Positions 1 to 7,224 are shown, counted from the first letter of the stretch. The stretch is 13,250 nucleotides of DNA from Gammaproteobacteria bacterium (GCA_003695085.1 RFIV01000051.1:1-13250); one strand, 5' to 3'. Numbers and translations: made by a program. Notes: generated by a model from the sequence alone, not told the origin.

Positions 1-40
1 CAACTACAGTGCCAGACTCGTTCTCCACACTTATTGCCAT
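1..40 (-). CDS. Start of an unidentified gene, cut by the window edge
   Basis: Only the first 13 codons are visible, reading MAISVENESGTVV from an ATG at 40-38. The start is credible because a perfect AGGAG lies six bases upstream (51-47), directly after the TAG stop of the preceding gene at 55-53. The gene is therefore probably the next member of the lipase operon. Thirteen residues are too few to assign a family. A hydrophilic leader ending in small and beta-branched residues would fit the lead-in to a response-regulator receiver domain, and the upstream kinase lacks such a partner, but that is only a guess from context. Confidence 0.55.
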   Translation of the reverse strand, partial: MAISVENESGTVV

Positions 41-46
41 CCCAAT

Positions 47-51
47 CTCCT
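47..51 (-). promoter_or_regulatory. Shine-Dalgarno site for the edge gene
   Basis: On the minus strand AGGAG lies six bases before an ATG and two bases after the stop codon of the HD-GYP-like gene. Sequence and spacing are close to ideal. This is the main evidence that an additional gene starts at position 40. Confidence 0.6.
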
Positions 52-52
52 G

Positions 53-1345
53 CTATCCGTTTGTTTCCCAGAATGTACGGGTATCGACAGGCTCCAGCAC
101 CATCGCCAGCTCTTGCACAACCTTGCCGGCGTTTTCAGGCAAATCTGCCGCCTGACTCAGCCGTGCACAAAGCCTTCTCGCACGATCAAGAAAGACGCAC
201 TGTGCCATGTCCACTTCTCTCAGCTCCTCCGGCGACATGCCGGCATCCCCTTCCAATGCGATCATCTCCAGCGACTCCAGATTGCCGAAACCGGACTCGG
301 CAACATAGCCCGTCAGCATCTGAATGGCCGGCAAGACCGCAAGATCCACCCCCGACAATGCATCCAGCAAAACAGGCAGAAGCGAGAATACCTGAGACAC
401 ATAAAGCGAGCGCTCCATTACACGTGCCTGAATATCGCCCGAAGACATTTCCGGCACCGGCAAGGGGAGAGGTTCCCTCAGCAGGATGCGCAACAGCGCC
501 TGCACCAGTTCGGAGCCGGGTCCTCGCATCTGGGCTCTGAGCCAGGGTATGCACATGGTCAGGGGCAAGGCCCCTTCGGCCTGCCAGGCACGCATATGTG
601 CCCAGGTCCTGTCTGCCATCTCGATAACCGCTGCTTCCGGCCGGCAAGAGGTCATCCCTTTCGGCACACCCAGGCCATCCGGGCGCTCGTGATGCTGTTC
701 TACAATCTCACGGATACTGTCGTCGTAGCTGCGGCACTGGTCAGCAATGCGCGCGCCCAGCGCCAGGTGTTCAATAGCCTGTTCATGCAGGCGAGGATCC
801 TGTGGCTGGGCCTCCAGCGGCTGGTGAAGCGTGCCCAGATCCCTGATCAACGCGGCATCGAATACGACTGCCTGGCGTTCAGGCGACAAACCGGCTTCCC
901 GTGCAATCAACCCGGCCAGGACCGCTCCGGCGAGTGTTCGCTCAAAAACCGGTGGACGAGTCCGCATCATGACGGTCAGCTTCTGAGCCACCGCGCTGTT
1001 CAGCTCACGATGCATGCACCAGTGCCGGATACGCAAGGCCGTATCTTCTTCAGCACAGATAAAACCCAGATCGGTCTGCTGCTCGAACAGCCGTGTACAG
1101 ACAGCGAAAAGATTGCGACTGGACAGGCGCTGCTGCAGCCCGACCACATCATCAATCGGCTTTTCCAGGCGGTGCTCACGCAAACGATCGGCGGTACTGT
1201 CACGAATGGGATCCCCCTTCTTGACCAGCAGTACGCCGAATTCGTTGTAGATATCTTCCTGCGCTACACAGGCGGTCTTTTGTCCGAGATCCAGAAGGGC
1301 CTCGGTATAGGCGTCATGCAGGGGAGAAGACTCCGTTTTGCTCAC
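53..1345 (-). CDS. Degenerate HD-GYP domain protein
   Basis: A 430-residue soluble protein with no signal peptide or membrane segment. Residues 24-48 (ending DIYNEFGVLLVKKGDPI) resemble the short leader before many HD-GYP domains. Residues 130-255 follow the HD-GYP layout: AALIRDLGTLHQP at 164-176 sits where active enzymes have the HD pair, and HHERPDGLGVPKG at 218-230 corresponds to the GYP loop. Key positions differ: HD is replaced by RD (168-169), the following Lys by Thr, GYP by GVP, and the first metal His appears lost (FERTLAGAV, 134-142). HH at 218-219 and His193 remain. Family knowledge: intact HD-GYP proteins hydrolyse cyclic di-GMP. Inference: this one is probably catalytically dead and may act as a binding or scaffold protein. 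Residues 260-430 are helical and unrecognised. The start is GTG, 33 bases after the kinase stop. An HDOD-like adaptor is an alternative reading. Confidence 0.8.
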   Translation of the reverse strand: MSKTESSPLHDAYTEALLDLGQKTACVAQEDIYNEFGVLLVKKGDPIRDSTADRLREHRLEKPIDDVVGLQQRLSSRNLFAVCTRLFEQQTDLGFICAEEDTALRIRHWCMHRELNSAVAQKLTVMMRTRPPVFERTLAGAVLAGLIAREAGLSPERQAVVFDAALIRDLGTLHQPLEAQPQDPRLHEQAIEHLALGARIADQCRSYDDSIREIVEQHHERPDGLGVPKGMTSCRPEAAVIEMADRTWAHMRAWQAEGALPLTMCIPWLRAQMRGPGSELVQALLRILLREPLPLPVPEMSSGDIQARVMERSLYVSQVFSLLPVLLDALSGVDLAVLPAIQMLTGYVAESGFGNLESLEMIALEGDAGMSPEELREVDMAQCVFLDRARRLCARLSQAADLPENAGKVVQELAMVLEPVDTRTFWETNG

Positions 1346-1378
1346 AGGTGCATTCCAGCTGACAGACTCCCCGTGAGT

Positions 1379-2773
1379 TTAGACGAATATTGGCAAACTA
1401 TCCTGCTTTTCAGTGGTTTCCGGCGTACTGACGGCCTGCAGTTCCAGCCAGAACGTACTGCCCTGCCCCTTTGCCGAGATCACGCCCATGGGCGCCTCCA
1501 TTGCCATCAGCATCCGGCGGACAATGGACAGCCCCAGTCCCATTCCACTATCCGAGTCGCGCGGGACGGCGTCGCCCCGATAGAACTCCCTGAAAATCTG
1601 GCTTTGCTGCACCGGATCAATACCCACCCCGTTATCCTGCACCTCAAACCGCCAGCGAGGCCCACGGCGAAGTGCCTGAACCCGCACGGCGGTTCCGCCA
1701 GAGTGAACACACGCATTCACCACCAGATTGACCAGAATTCGCTCGAGCCAGACCGCATCGGCCCTGACGACCCCATCCTGTGGCACCTGCCACTGAAGAT
1801 CCACGCCCTGCGCGTTGGCGAGCGCTTCAAGTTCCGGACGGATGTGTTCCAGGCTATCGGCAAACCTGACGTTATCCCACTCGGGCTGGCTGGCCCCCAG
1901 ACTCAGGCGTGACACATCGAGCAAGTTTCCAATCAGGCGGTTGAGATGTTGCACGGCGGCATCCATGCGCCTGGCCAGCATCACCCGCTCATCACTGTCG
2001 AGATCTTCCCCCATGGCAGAGGCCATGAGCGCCAGGCTGTGCAGGGGCTGCCTGAGATCATGTCCCGCCGCTGCGATGAAACGTGTCTTGGCCTGACTGT
2101 CACGTTCCGTGCGAATACGGGCGCACTCAAGCAGGCACGCATCCAGAAAGGCGCGTCGGTGTGCAAATTCCTGCAACCAAGCTCCCACGCTGCCTGCAGC
2201 AACACCCGTCACAAGAAAGAAGCCTTCATATGCGAGCATCTCTGGTCGCCGTCCCATCCCCAGCTCCATCCCCATATAGGCCACCACAATCATCAGAGAC
2301 AGCAGCGTGCCGGTTCGAAAGCTGAGCCCCATGAGGAAAAATCCGAAAATCACCACAATGAACAGCCCCTCATAGGGCATGTCGAATTTTTGTGAGTGGG
2401 CGATCCAGAGAATGGCCACAACGGAGAGTCCGCCAATCAGGTAGGTGGCGCTGTACAACGGCAGAAATCGCTCCCGCGGCCAGTAACGCATGTGTGCATA
2501 AAGTGTCAGTGCCACCGTCGGACACGCTACCAGCAGCCGGACAGGGATCGACAGACTGTAGACCCCGGGTGACAGGGCTGCGTAGTCCATCAGGGCGTAA
2601 ATAAGAAAAAACAGCAGTGCCGAGAGCGCCACCCAAGGCACCCGATCCCTCAGGGATTCGTAATAGTGCTGCTGATACGCCGCTTCCAGGCGCGGCTCAA
2701 ACTTCAGCCGCCGAAACCCCTCGGCAATTTGTGCCTTGAGTCGCGCTTCATCCCGTTCAGGCGGTCCGGCCAT
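1379..2773 (-). CDS. Membrane sensor histidine kinase without receiver domain
   Basis: A 464-residue sensor kinase. About six hydrophobic segments (roughly 45-62, 76-94, 107-125, 135-153, 156-170, 182-200) form an N-terminal membrane sensor, followed by a linker helix. The H-box AAAGHDLRQPLHSL (234-247) carries phospho-acceptor His238. The ATPase domain shows the N-box with Asn353, the G1 box DNGVGID (380-386) and the G2 box GMGLGLSIVRR (410-420). The HDLRQPL form of the H-box is often seen in hybrid kinases ending in a receiver, but this protein stops soon after the ATPase domain, so it should need a separate response regulator. The ATG at 2773 overlaps the foldase TGA by one base (TGATG); the TTG one codon upstream is a less likely start. 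The signal sensed cannot be read from the sequence. Position behind lipase and foldase suggests a link to lipid or exoprotein production. Confidence 0.93.
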   Translation of the reverse strand: MAGPPERDEARLKAQIAEGFRRLKFEPRLEAAYQQHYYESLRDRVPWVALSALLFFLIYALMDYAALSPGVYSLSIPVRLLVACPTVALTLYAHMRYWPRERFLPLYSATYLIGGLSVVAILWIAHSQKFDMPYEGLFIVVIFGFFLMGLSFRTGTLLSLMIVVAYMGMELGMGRRPEMLAYEGFFLVTGVAAGSVGAWLQEFAHRRAFLDACLLECARIRTERDSQAKTRFIAAAGHDLRQPLHSLALMASAMGEDLDSDERVMLARRMDAAVQHLNRLIGNLLDVSRLSLGASQPEWDNVRFADSLEHIRPELEALANAQGVDLQWQVPQDGVVRADAVWLERILVNLVVNACVHSGGTAVRVQALRRGPRWRFEVQDNGVGIDPVQQSQIFREFYRGDAVPRDSDSGMGLGLSIVRRMLMAMEAPMGVISAKGQGSTFWLELQAVSTPETTEKQDSLPIFV

Positions 2774-3879
2774 CAATACATTTCCAGCTCGTCGATGTCT
2801 CTCAATTGTGCCAGAGTCAACTGATCGGGTTCCGTGAAGAAGTTCGCTCTGAGTTGCGCGAGCCGGGACTTTTTCTGTGCCATATCGGACACGCCTGCCA
2901 GAACGTTCTCCCGGGCGTCCCGGTAGCGAGCGTACGCCTGCTCGAATGACTTCTCCCTGCGATAGTCCCGGGCAATCTGCTCAACTTGCTCAGACGCAAG
3001 ATTCAATTGTGCAAGCTCCGAGCGCAGAGCCGCTTCCGAGGTTGCATTGCTGATGGCCTGCCGCACCTGCGCCTGCTGAACATACTGCCTTTCCAGGTCT
3101 TCAACGGTTTCTCGCAACTCCGCCGGCAACCGGGCAGCAAGAGCAGCCTCGCGCCGGGCCCTCTGAACGGGAGTCAGGCTCTTGTCTGACTGCAGCGCCA
3201 ATCGCTTGAGCGTGTAATCTGCCCAGGCTTCTTCCATACCGAAGAAAGCTTCCACAGCCTCAGGAGACATGTGCGCACGCCGAATACGCCGCAGTGCTTC
3301 AAAACTCTCCGTCAACGTTTTCTGTACCGCTTCCGGCGAAGCCTGGGCCTCGGCGGAAAGAGGGGCTTGCATCAGCTCGAGCGCCGCAGACTTGTAGTCC
3401 AGATAGTCCATCAGGGTCTGCCTGGCCTCTGTCGCTGCCGGCTCAGGCAAATAGTTATCTGCATAGCGCAGGATTTCATCAATCACCTCCTCCGGGGGCT
3501 TTTCACCCACAGTGCTCAGGAAGTAATCGAAGAAATCCCGGACTTCAATGCCCATGATCAGATGACCATCCGGCCCGGCCGCCAATCGCCCGTCAATGTC
3601 GGTTCCCTGAAGTGAGCGGGCAAACACCCTGTCGGGTTGGGTGGGTGTATGCCGGACCGGCGATTGGGCCTCCACGTCCGACTTGTCCCGGGCAATGGTA
3701 TCCGGTTTGCGGGAGTTCAGTGCGCCGTCTGCAACCGGCGTACTTTCCTTGACAACTCCCTCAACGACTGTCTCTCCAGCCTTCAGGCCGCTCAGACCAT
3801 CCAGCGATGCCCAGCCAAGCAGCACCGCAGCCGTGAGGCTGGCCACAATGGCCAGCCCCTTGCCAACATGCCTGCGCAT
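2773..3879 (-). CDS. lifO: Lipase-specific foldase (lipase chaperone)
   Basis: A 368-residue steric chaperone that folds the secreted lipase in the periplasm while anchored in the inner membrane. An N-terminal anchor spans about residues 9-25 after basic residues (MRRHVGKG). A Pro/Asp/Ser-rich variable linker follows to about residue 85. The family signature RDFFDYFLST is at 114-123 and matches the conserved R-x-x-F-D-Y-(F/C)-L-(S/T) motif needed for foldase activity. The rest is almost wholly charged and helical, as expected for the arm that wraps the lipase. The ATG lies only 3 bases after the lipase stop, with AGGGG at 3893-3889 inside the lipase end, so the two are probably translationally coupled. 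Length is in the usual range of about 340-370 residues. Confidence 0.95.
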   Translation of the reverse strand: MRRHVGKGLAIVASLTAAVLLGWASLDGLSGLKAGETVVEGVVKESTPVADGALNSRKPDTIARDKSDVEAQSPVRHTPTQPDRVFARSLQGTDIDGRLAAGPDGHLIMGIEVRDFFDYFLSTVGEKPPEEVIDEILRYADNYLPEPAATEARQTLMDYLDYKSAALELMQAPLSAEAQASPEAVQKTLTESFEALRRIRRAHMSPEAVEAFFGMEEAWADYTLKRLALQSDKSLTPVQRARREAALAARLPAELRETVEDLERQYVQQAQVRQAISNATSEAALRSELAQLNLASEQVEQIARDYRREKSFEQAYARYRDARENVLAGVSDMAQKKSRLAQLRANFFTEPDQLTLAQLRDIDELEMY

Positions 3880-3882
3880 GCC

Positions 3883-4809
3883 TCAGAGCCCCTTGTTTTT
3901 CAGCCGGTTGGCATGAACCCGATACAGCTCAACCGGGTCAGTCCAGAGTGACCGCAACCCCAGCAACTGGTTCTGGGCATCCAGGTGGTTCATGCTGTAG
4001 TGGGTGCCGATCACGTTGCCCAGCATCATGGAGCACGCGTCCACCAGGCCGTCATTGGGCTCACCCGGCTTGAAGGAGAGCGAGAGAATACCTATGAACG
4101 GATCGGAGATATCCAGCACATTGGTAATCACGCTGGTGCCCGCCCACGAAAAGAACTTGATGTTGTACCCGCCGATGTTCTGGTTTTCACTGGCTCCACT
4201 GCATGAGCTCCGGTTCACCCCCTTCCAGCCGAGAATGTCGTTCAGCTCAGTGGTGCCCTTGGTGCTCAGGGTTTCCAGCGCTGCCAGGCCACTTTGTTGA
4301 TTGCTCGACCCCGCGAGTATATTGATCAGCCCGCCCACGGCATTGGCAATAGCATCCGCACCACCCTCAACAAAGGATCCGGGCTTGATCGCACCGCGCA
4401 CGACATCAGCCACTTTCGAGCCCTTGTTCACCCCGTCCACACTGGTGACCGAGGCCACTTTCCATGGTGCCAGGTGCGCTGCAACCCGACTGGTCGGTGA
4501 ACCTTGTGAATGGCCAATCAGATTGACCTTGCTGTACGGCAGACTGTTGATGAAGTTGCGCAGCTGCTTGCCTCGCTCCCAACTGGAGTTCAGCGCCGAT
4601 ACATTGGCGACTTCGACCGTCGCGCCGCTGCGTCGCAGGTTGTAGGGAACAGTGTGGAAGTAGCCGATGAGGCCGCCAATCTTGTCAAAGCCGAATATGC
4701 CGTGTACCAGCACGATCGGATATTTGGTCTGGGTGTAGCCACCGGCCATGGCCAGGGACGAACAGAACAGGGCCAGCAGGGCTGCCAGCCGGACAGAAGT
4801 GCTCTTCAT
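3883..4809 (-). CDS. lipA: Secreted triacylglycerol lipase, foldase-dependent (family I)
   Basis: A 308-residue precursor that hydrolyses long-chain triglycerides outside the cell. Residues 1-22 form a Sec signal peptide (KSTSVR, then a hydrophobic core, ending AMA before GGYTQ). Mature features match Pseudomonas LipA: oxyanion region VLVHGIFG (33-40), nucleophile Ser101 in GHSQG, acid Asp253 in NDGLV and His275 in MNHLD. Predicted calcium ligands are Asp233, Asp277, Gln281 and Leu285, with a likely disulphide Cys203-Cys259. The C-terminus HANRLKNKGL is typical of the family. The start was placed at 4809 because it begins the signal peptide and has GGAG nine bases upstream (4822-4819); an in-frame ATG at 4878 would add 23 polar residues. 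The elbow is GHSQGS rather than the GHSHGG of Pseudomonas LipA. Export after folding is expected by type II secretion. Confidence 0.96.
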   Translation of the reverse strand: MKSTSVRLAALLALFCSSLAMAGGYTQTKYPIVLVHGIFGFDKIGGLIGYFHTVPYNLRRSGATVEVANVSALNSSWERGKQLRNFINSLPYSKVNLIGHSQGSPTSRVAAHLAPWKVASVTSVDGVNKGSKVADVVRGAIKPGSFVEGGADAIANAVGGLINILAGSSNQQSGLAALETLSTKGTTELNDILGWKGVNRSSCSGASENQNIGGYNIKFFSWAGTSVITNVLDISDPFIGILSLSFKPGEPNDGLVDACSMMLGNVIGTHYSMNHLDAQNQLLGLRSLWTDPVELYRVHANRLKNKGL

Positions 4810-4890
4810 TGTGATAGTCTCCGCTTGATATTGTTTTTGTTGTGAAAGGCAGACTGCGGACTTGCCTCGCCCCACCATTATTCACGTTCG

Positions 4891-4908
4891 GTGATCCGGC
4901 GCCATCAC
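4891..4908. repeat. Short inverted repeat between lipase and phoH genes
   Basis: GTGAT at 4891-4895 and ATCAC at 4904-4908 are a perfect 5-base inverted repeat around CCGGCGCC. A second small pair (TCAC 4882-4885 with GTGA 4891-4894) shares one arm. They lie about 80 bases upstream of the lipase start in the divergent regulatory region. They may be an operator, but short repeats of this size also occur by chance in GC-rich DNA. Confidence 0.25.
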
Positions 4909-4969
4909 ACACATGGGTGAACAGGCTGTCACGTTTTTGTGCCGGCAAACATATTCAACCAAGGAGTCA

Positions 4970-4998
4970 TTGACCTGTTCCGGCACATTGCCTTTAAT
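4970..4998 (+). promoter_or_regulatory. Sigma-70-type promoter of the PIN-PhoH gene
   Basis: TTGACC (4970-4975) and TTTAAT (4993-4998) are separated by exactly 17 bases and each matches the consensus at five of six positions. Transcription would begin near 5005, leaving a leader of about 28 bases before the ATG at 5033. An in-frame ATG at 4997 lies inside the -10 element and cannot be used from this promoter. For the lipase in the opposite direction I found no convincing sigma-70 or sigma-54 promoter. Confidence 0.65.
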
Positions 4999-5032
4999 GA
5001 CGCAAGACGCACACAACAACAGGCAGGAGCCC

Positions 5033-6445
5033 ATGACGCCAAAACCTTCGGGAGCCCCCCGAACCCGGTCCCGTGGCCGTCCCATCAGTTATGTCCTTGA
5101 TACCAATGTTCTGATCCACGATCCCAACGCCACCCTCAACTTCGAAGAACACCATGTCGTCATCCCGATGACCGTGCTGGAGGAGCTGGACAAGCTCAAG
5201 TCCGGCAACTCGGCCATTGCGGCGGACTGCCGCCAGGCCATCCGCCAGATCGACCGCCTGCTGGGCGACGCAACGCCGAAGCAGATTGAACGGGGCGTGC
5301 CGATCGTCCGTAATCCCGGCGACAAGCCCCTGGGCAAGATCTCCATCCTCATGGAAATGGAGGCGGTCAGCCATGAAATTCAGCTGCCGGAAAATCTCAA
5401 CGACAACAAGATCATCAACCTGCTGGTGTCTCTGCAGCGCTACCGCCCCAACACCAAGGTGGTGCTGATCAGCAAGGACATCAACATGCGCCTGAAAGCG
5501 CGTGCCTGCGGCGTGGAAGCCCAGGACTACCAGACCGACCAACTGATTGATGACATCGACCTGCTGCCGAAGGGGTACATGGAGTTCGAAAACTCCTTCT
5601 GGGACGGGATCACCAAGGTTGAAACGGTCACCGAAGGTGCCTTCACCTATCACGTGCTGCCGCGTGCGGGTCTGCTTGAGGAACTGGCCGTCAATGAATT
5701 CATCATTGATCAGCAAGGATTTATAGCCCGCGTCAGCGAGGTCACGGACGCGCATGTCCGGGTGCGGGATCTGAGCCGCGAGCGGCTGGAGGAACAGGAG
5801 GCCTGGGGTCTTTTCCCCCGGGATGTGTACCAGTCACTGGCCCTGAACCTGCTGCTCGATCCCGATATTCACCTGGTCATGCTCAGTGGTGCCGCAGGCT
5901 CGGGCAAGACGATTCTCGCGCTGGCTGCAGCGATTGAAATGACGGTGGCCAGCAAACGCTACAAGCGCATCATTGCCACCCGCAGCACCAAGGGGCTGGA
6001 TGAAGACATCGGCTTTCTGCCTGGTACCGAAGCGGAAAAGATGGAACCCTGGCTGGGCGCCATTACGGATAATCTGGAAGCCTTGCATGAAGATGATGAG
6101 AACAGTCACGCCAGCGTGGACTACATCCTTCAGAAGGTGCCCCTGCAGTTCAAATCCCTGAACTATATTCGCGGACGCAGCTTCCAGCACAGCCTGATCA
6201 TTATCGACGAGTGCCAGAACCTGACTCCCCATCAGGTCAAGACCATCATCACCCGGGCGGGCAATGGCTCCAAGGTCGTCTGTCTGGGCAATCTGGCGCA
6301 GATCGATACGCCCTATCTCAATGCCACGAGCAGTGGGCTGACGTATCTGGCCGAACGCTTCCGGGGATTCCCCCATGGCGGCCGGATTCACCTTCAGGGC
6401 GTGCCCCGGTCGATCCTGGCCGAATACGCAGAAGCCAACCTCTAG
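5033..6445 (+). CDS. phoH: PIN-PhoH fusion protein: ribonuclease domain plus ATPase
   Basis: A 470-residue cytoplasmic protein. Residues 18-155 are a PIN nuclease domain: SYVLDTNVLIHDP at 19-31 with Asp23, acidic VLEELD at 48-53, Asp124 (NDNK) and Asp149 (SKDINMR) as probable metal ligands. The C-terminal half is a PhoH P-loop ATPase with Walker A GAAGSGKT (286-293) and Walker B LIIIDE (388-393) followed by CQNLTPHQVK. This PIN_4 plus PhoH arrangement, as in mycobacterial PhoH2, is known to couple ATP-driven RNA unwinding with RNA cleavage; it is distinct from the YbeZ-type PhoH. The physiological role in gammaproteobacteria is unclear. The start at 5033 is favoured by AGGAG at 5025-5029 (spacing only three bases) and by the promoter just upstream. 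Longer starts at 4913 or 4997 are unlikely. It is probably monocistronic and ends tail-to-tail with moeB. Confidence 0.94.
   Translation: MTPKPSGAPRTRSRGRPISYVLDTNVLIHDPNATLNFEEHHVVIPMTVLEELDKLKSGNSAIAADCRQAIRQIDRLLGDATPKQIERGVPIVRNPGDKPLGKISILMEMEAVSHEIQLPENLNDNKIINLLVSLQRYRPNTKVVLISKDINMRLKARACGVEAQDYQTDQLIDDIDLLPKGYMEFENSFWDGITKVETVTEGAFTYHVLPRAGLLEELAVNEFIIDQQGFIARVSEVTDAHVRVRDLSRERLEEQEAWGLFPRDVYQSLALNLLLDPDIHLVMLSGAAGSGKTILALAAAIEMTVASKRYKRIIATRSTKGLDEDIGFLPGTEAEKMEPWLGAITDNLEALHEDDENSHASVDYILQKVPLQFKSLNYIRGRSFQHSLIIIDECQNLTPHQVKTIITRAGNGSKVVCLGNLAQIDTPYLNATSSGLTYLAERFRGFPHGGRIHLQGVPRSILAEYAEANL
6442..6445. other. Shared CTAG stop of convergent phoH and moeB
   Basis: The self-complementary tetranucleotide CTAG gives TAG to both genes: 6443-6445 on the plus strand and 6444-6442 on the minus strand. 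The coding regions overlap by four bases, so no room remains for an intergenic terminator. No stem followed by a T-run is visible nearby on either strand, so transcripts probably end inside the opposing gene. Confidence 0.9.
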
Positions 6446-7224
6446 GATTCGGGCGAACCCCGGCCTGTGCCGCAAACCGGGCAGGCCGGGTCGCGCTTCA
6501 GCCGGAACTCGCGCCAGCTGCCCGAAAGGCCATCAAACATCTGCAGACGCCCCACGACCGGTGTGCCGGTATCGGTCAGCACCTTGATGGTCTCCAGTGC
6601 CTGTGCCGCACCGATGATACCCACCACCGGGCTCATGATGCCGGCTTCGCTGCAGGTCAGGGACTGCTCCCCCACCATCCCGTACAGGCAGTGGTAACAG
6701 GGACTGTCATCACGACGCAGATCGAACACGCTGAGTTGCCCTTCGAAGCGAATGGCAGCACCGGACACCACAATCTTGCGCTGTTTCACCACTTCGGCAT
6801 TGATCTGCTCGCGTGTAGTGAAATTGTCGGTGCAATCGACCACGGCATCCACCACGGAAACCCACTTTTCCAACCCGGCCTCATCCAGCGCTTCAGCCAC
6901 GGTAGTCACACTCACGTCCGGGTTGATCGCCCGCACCGAGTCAGCCACCGACTCAACTTTCAGGCGCCCGACGTCCGCCTCCGTATGTGCAATCTGGCGC
7001 TGGATATTGCTGACTTCCACCCGGTCAAAGTCGGCCAGCACCAGCTCACCCACACCGGCAGCGGCCAGGTACAGCGCCACAGGGCAGCCCAGACCACCCA
7101 GCCCCACGACCAGCACTCTGGACTTGCGCAGCTTCAGTTGCCCGGCCACATCAAACTCCGGCAACATGATCTGCCGGTTGTAGCGCAGCAGCTGCGCATC
7201 GGTCAGCGTGTCGGTATGCGTCAT
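6442..7224 (-). CDS. moeB: MoeB/ThiF-family sulfur-carrier adenylyltransferase, probably MoeB
   Basis: A 260-residue E1-like enzyme that adenylates the C-terminal glycine of a small sulfur-carrier protein; MoeB does this for MoaD in molybdopterin synthesis. Visible features: LLRYNRQIMLPEFD (12-25) with the conserved arginine, dinucleotide-type loop GLGGLG (41-46), ADFDRVEVSNIQRQ (64-77), DCTDNF (130-135), and zinc cysteine pairs CYHC (176-179) and CPVC (248-251). Cys191 in SLTC is at the non-essential cysteine position known in MoeB. ThiF cannot be excluded by sequence, but the position right behind prmC is the one moeB holds in Pseudomonas. The ATG overlaps the prmC stop as ATGA, with AGAGG eight bases upstream inside prmC. 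No rhodanese domain is fused. Confidence 0.92.
   Translation of the reverse strand: MTHTDTLTDAQLLRYNRQIMLPEFDVAGQLKLRKSRVLVVGLGGLGCPVALYLAAAGVGELVLADFDRVEVSNIQRQIAHTEADVGRLKVESVADSVRAINPDVSVTTVAEALDEAGLEKWVSVVDAVVDCTDNFTTREQINAEVVKQRKIVVSGAAIRFEGQLSVFDLRRDDSPCYHCLYGMVGEQSLTCSEAGIMSPVVGIIGAAQALETIKVLTDTGTPVVGRLQMFDGLSGSWREFRLKRDPACPVCGTGRGSPES

Noticed and set aside
113..1912. A 599-codon open frame on the plus strand
   Set aside because: It lies antisense to the HD-GYP-like and kinase genes, both with clear family motifs, spans their junction, and its translation is low-complexity, His/Gln/Arg-rich with no domain. It is a by-product of GC-rich codon use.
4810..4878. Longer lipase start giving 23 extra residues
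   Set aside because: The extra residues are polar and would bury the signal peptide. The start at 4809 has its own GGAG and yields a normal signal peptide and family length.
4913..5032. Longer PIN-PhoH start
   Set aside because: The region contains the promoter, and the added 40 residues show no resemblance to a PIN domain.
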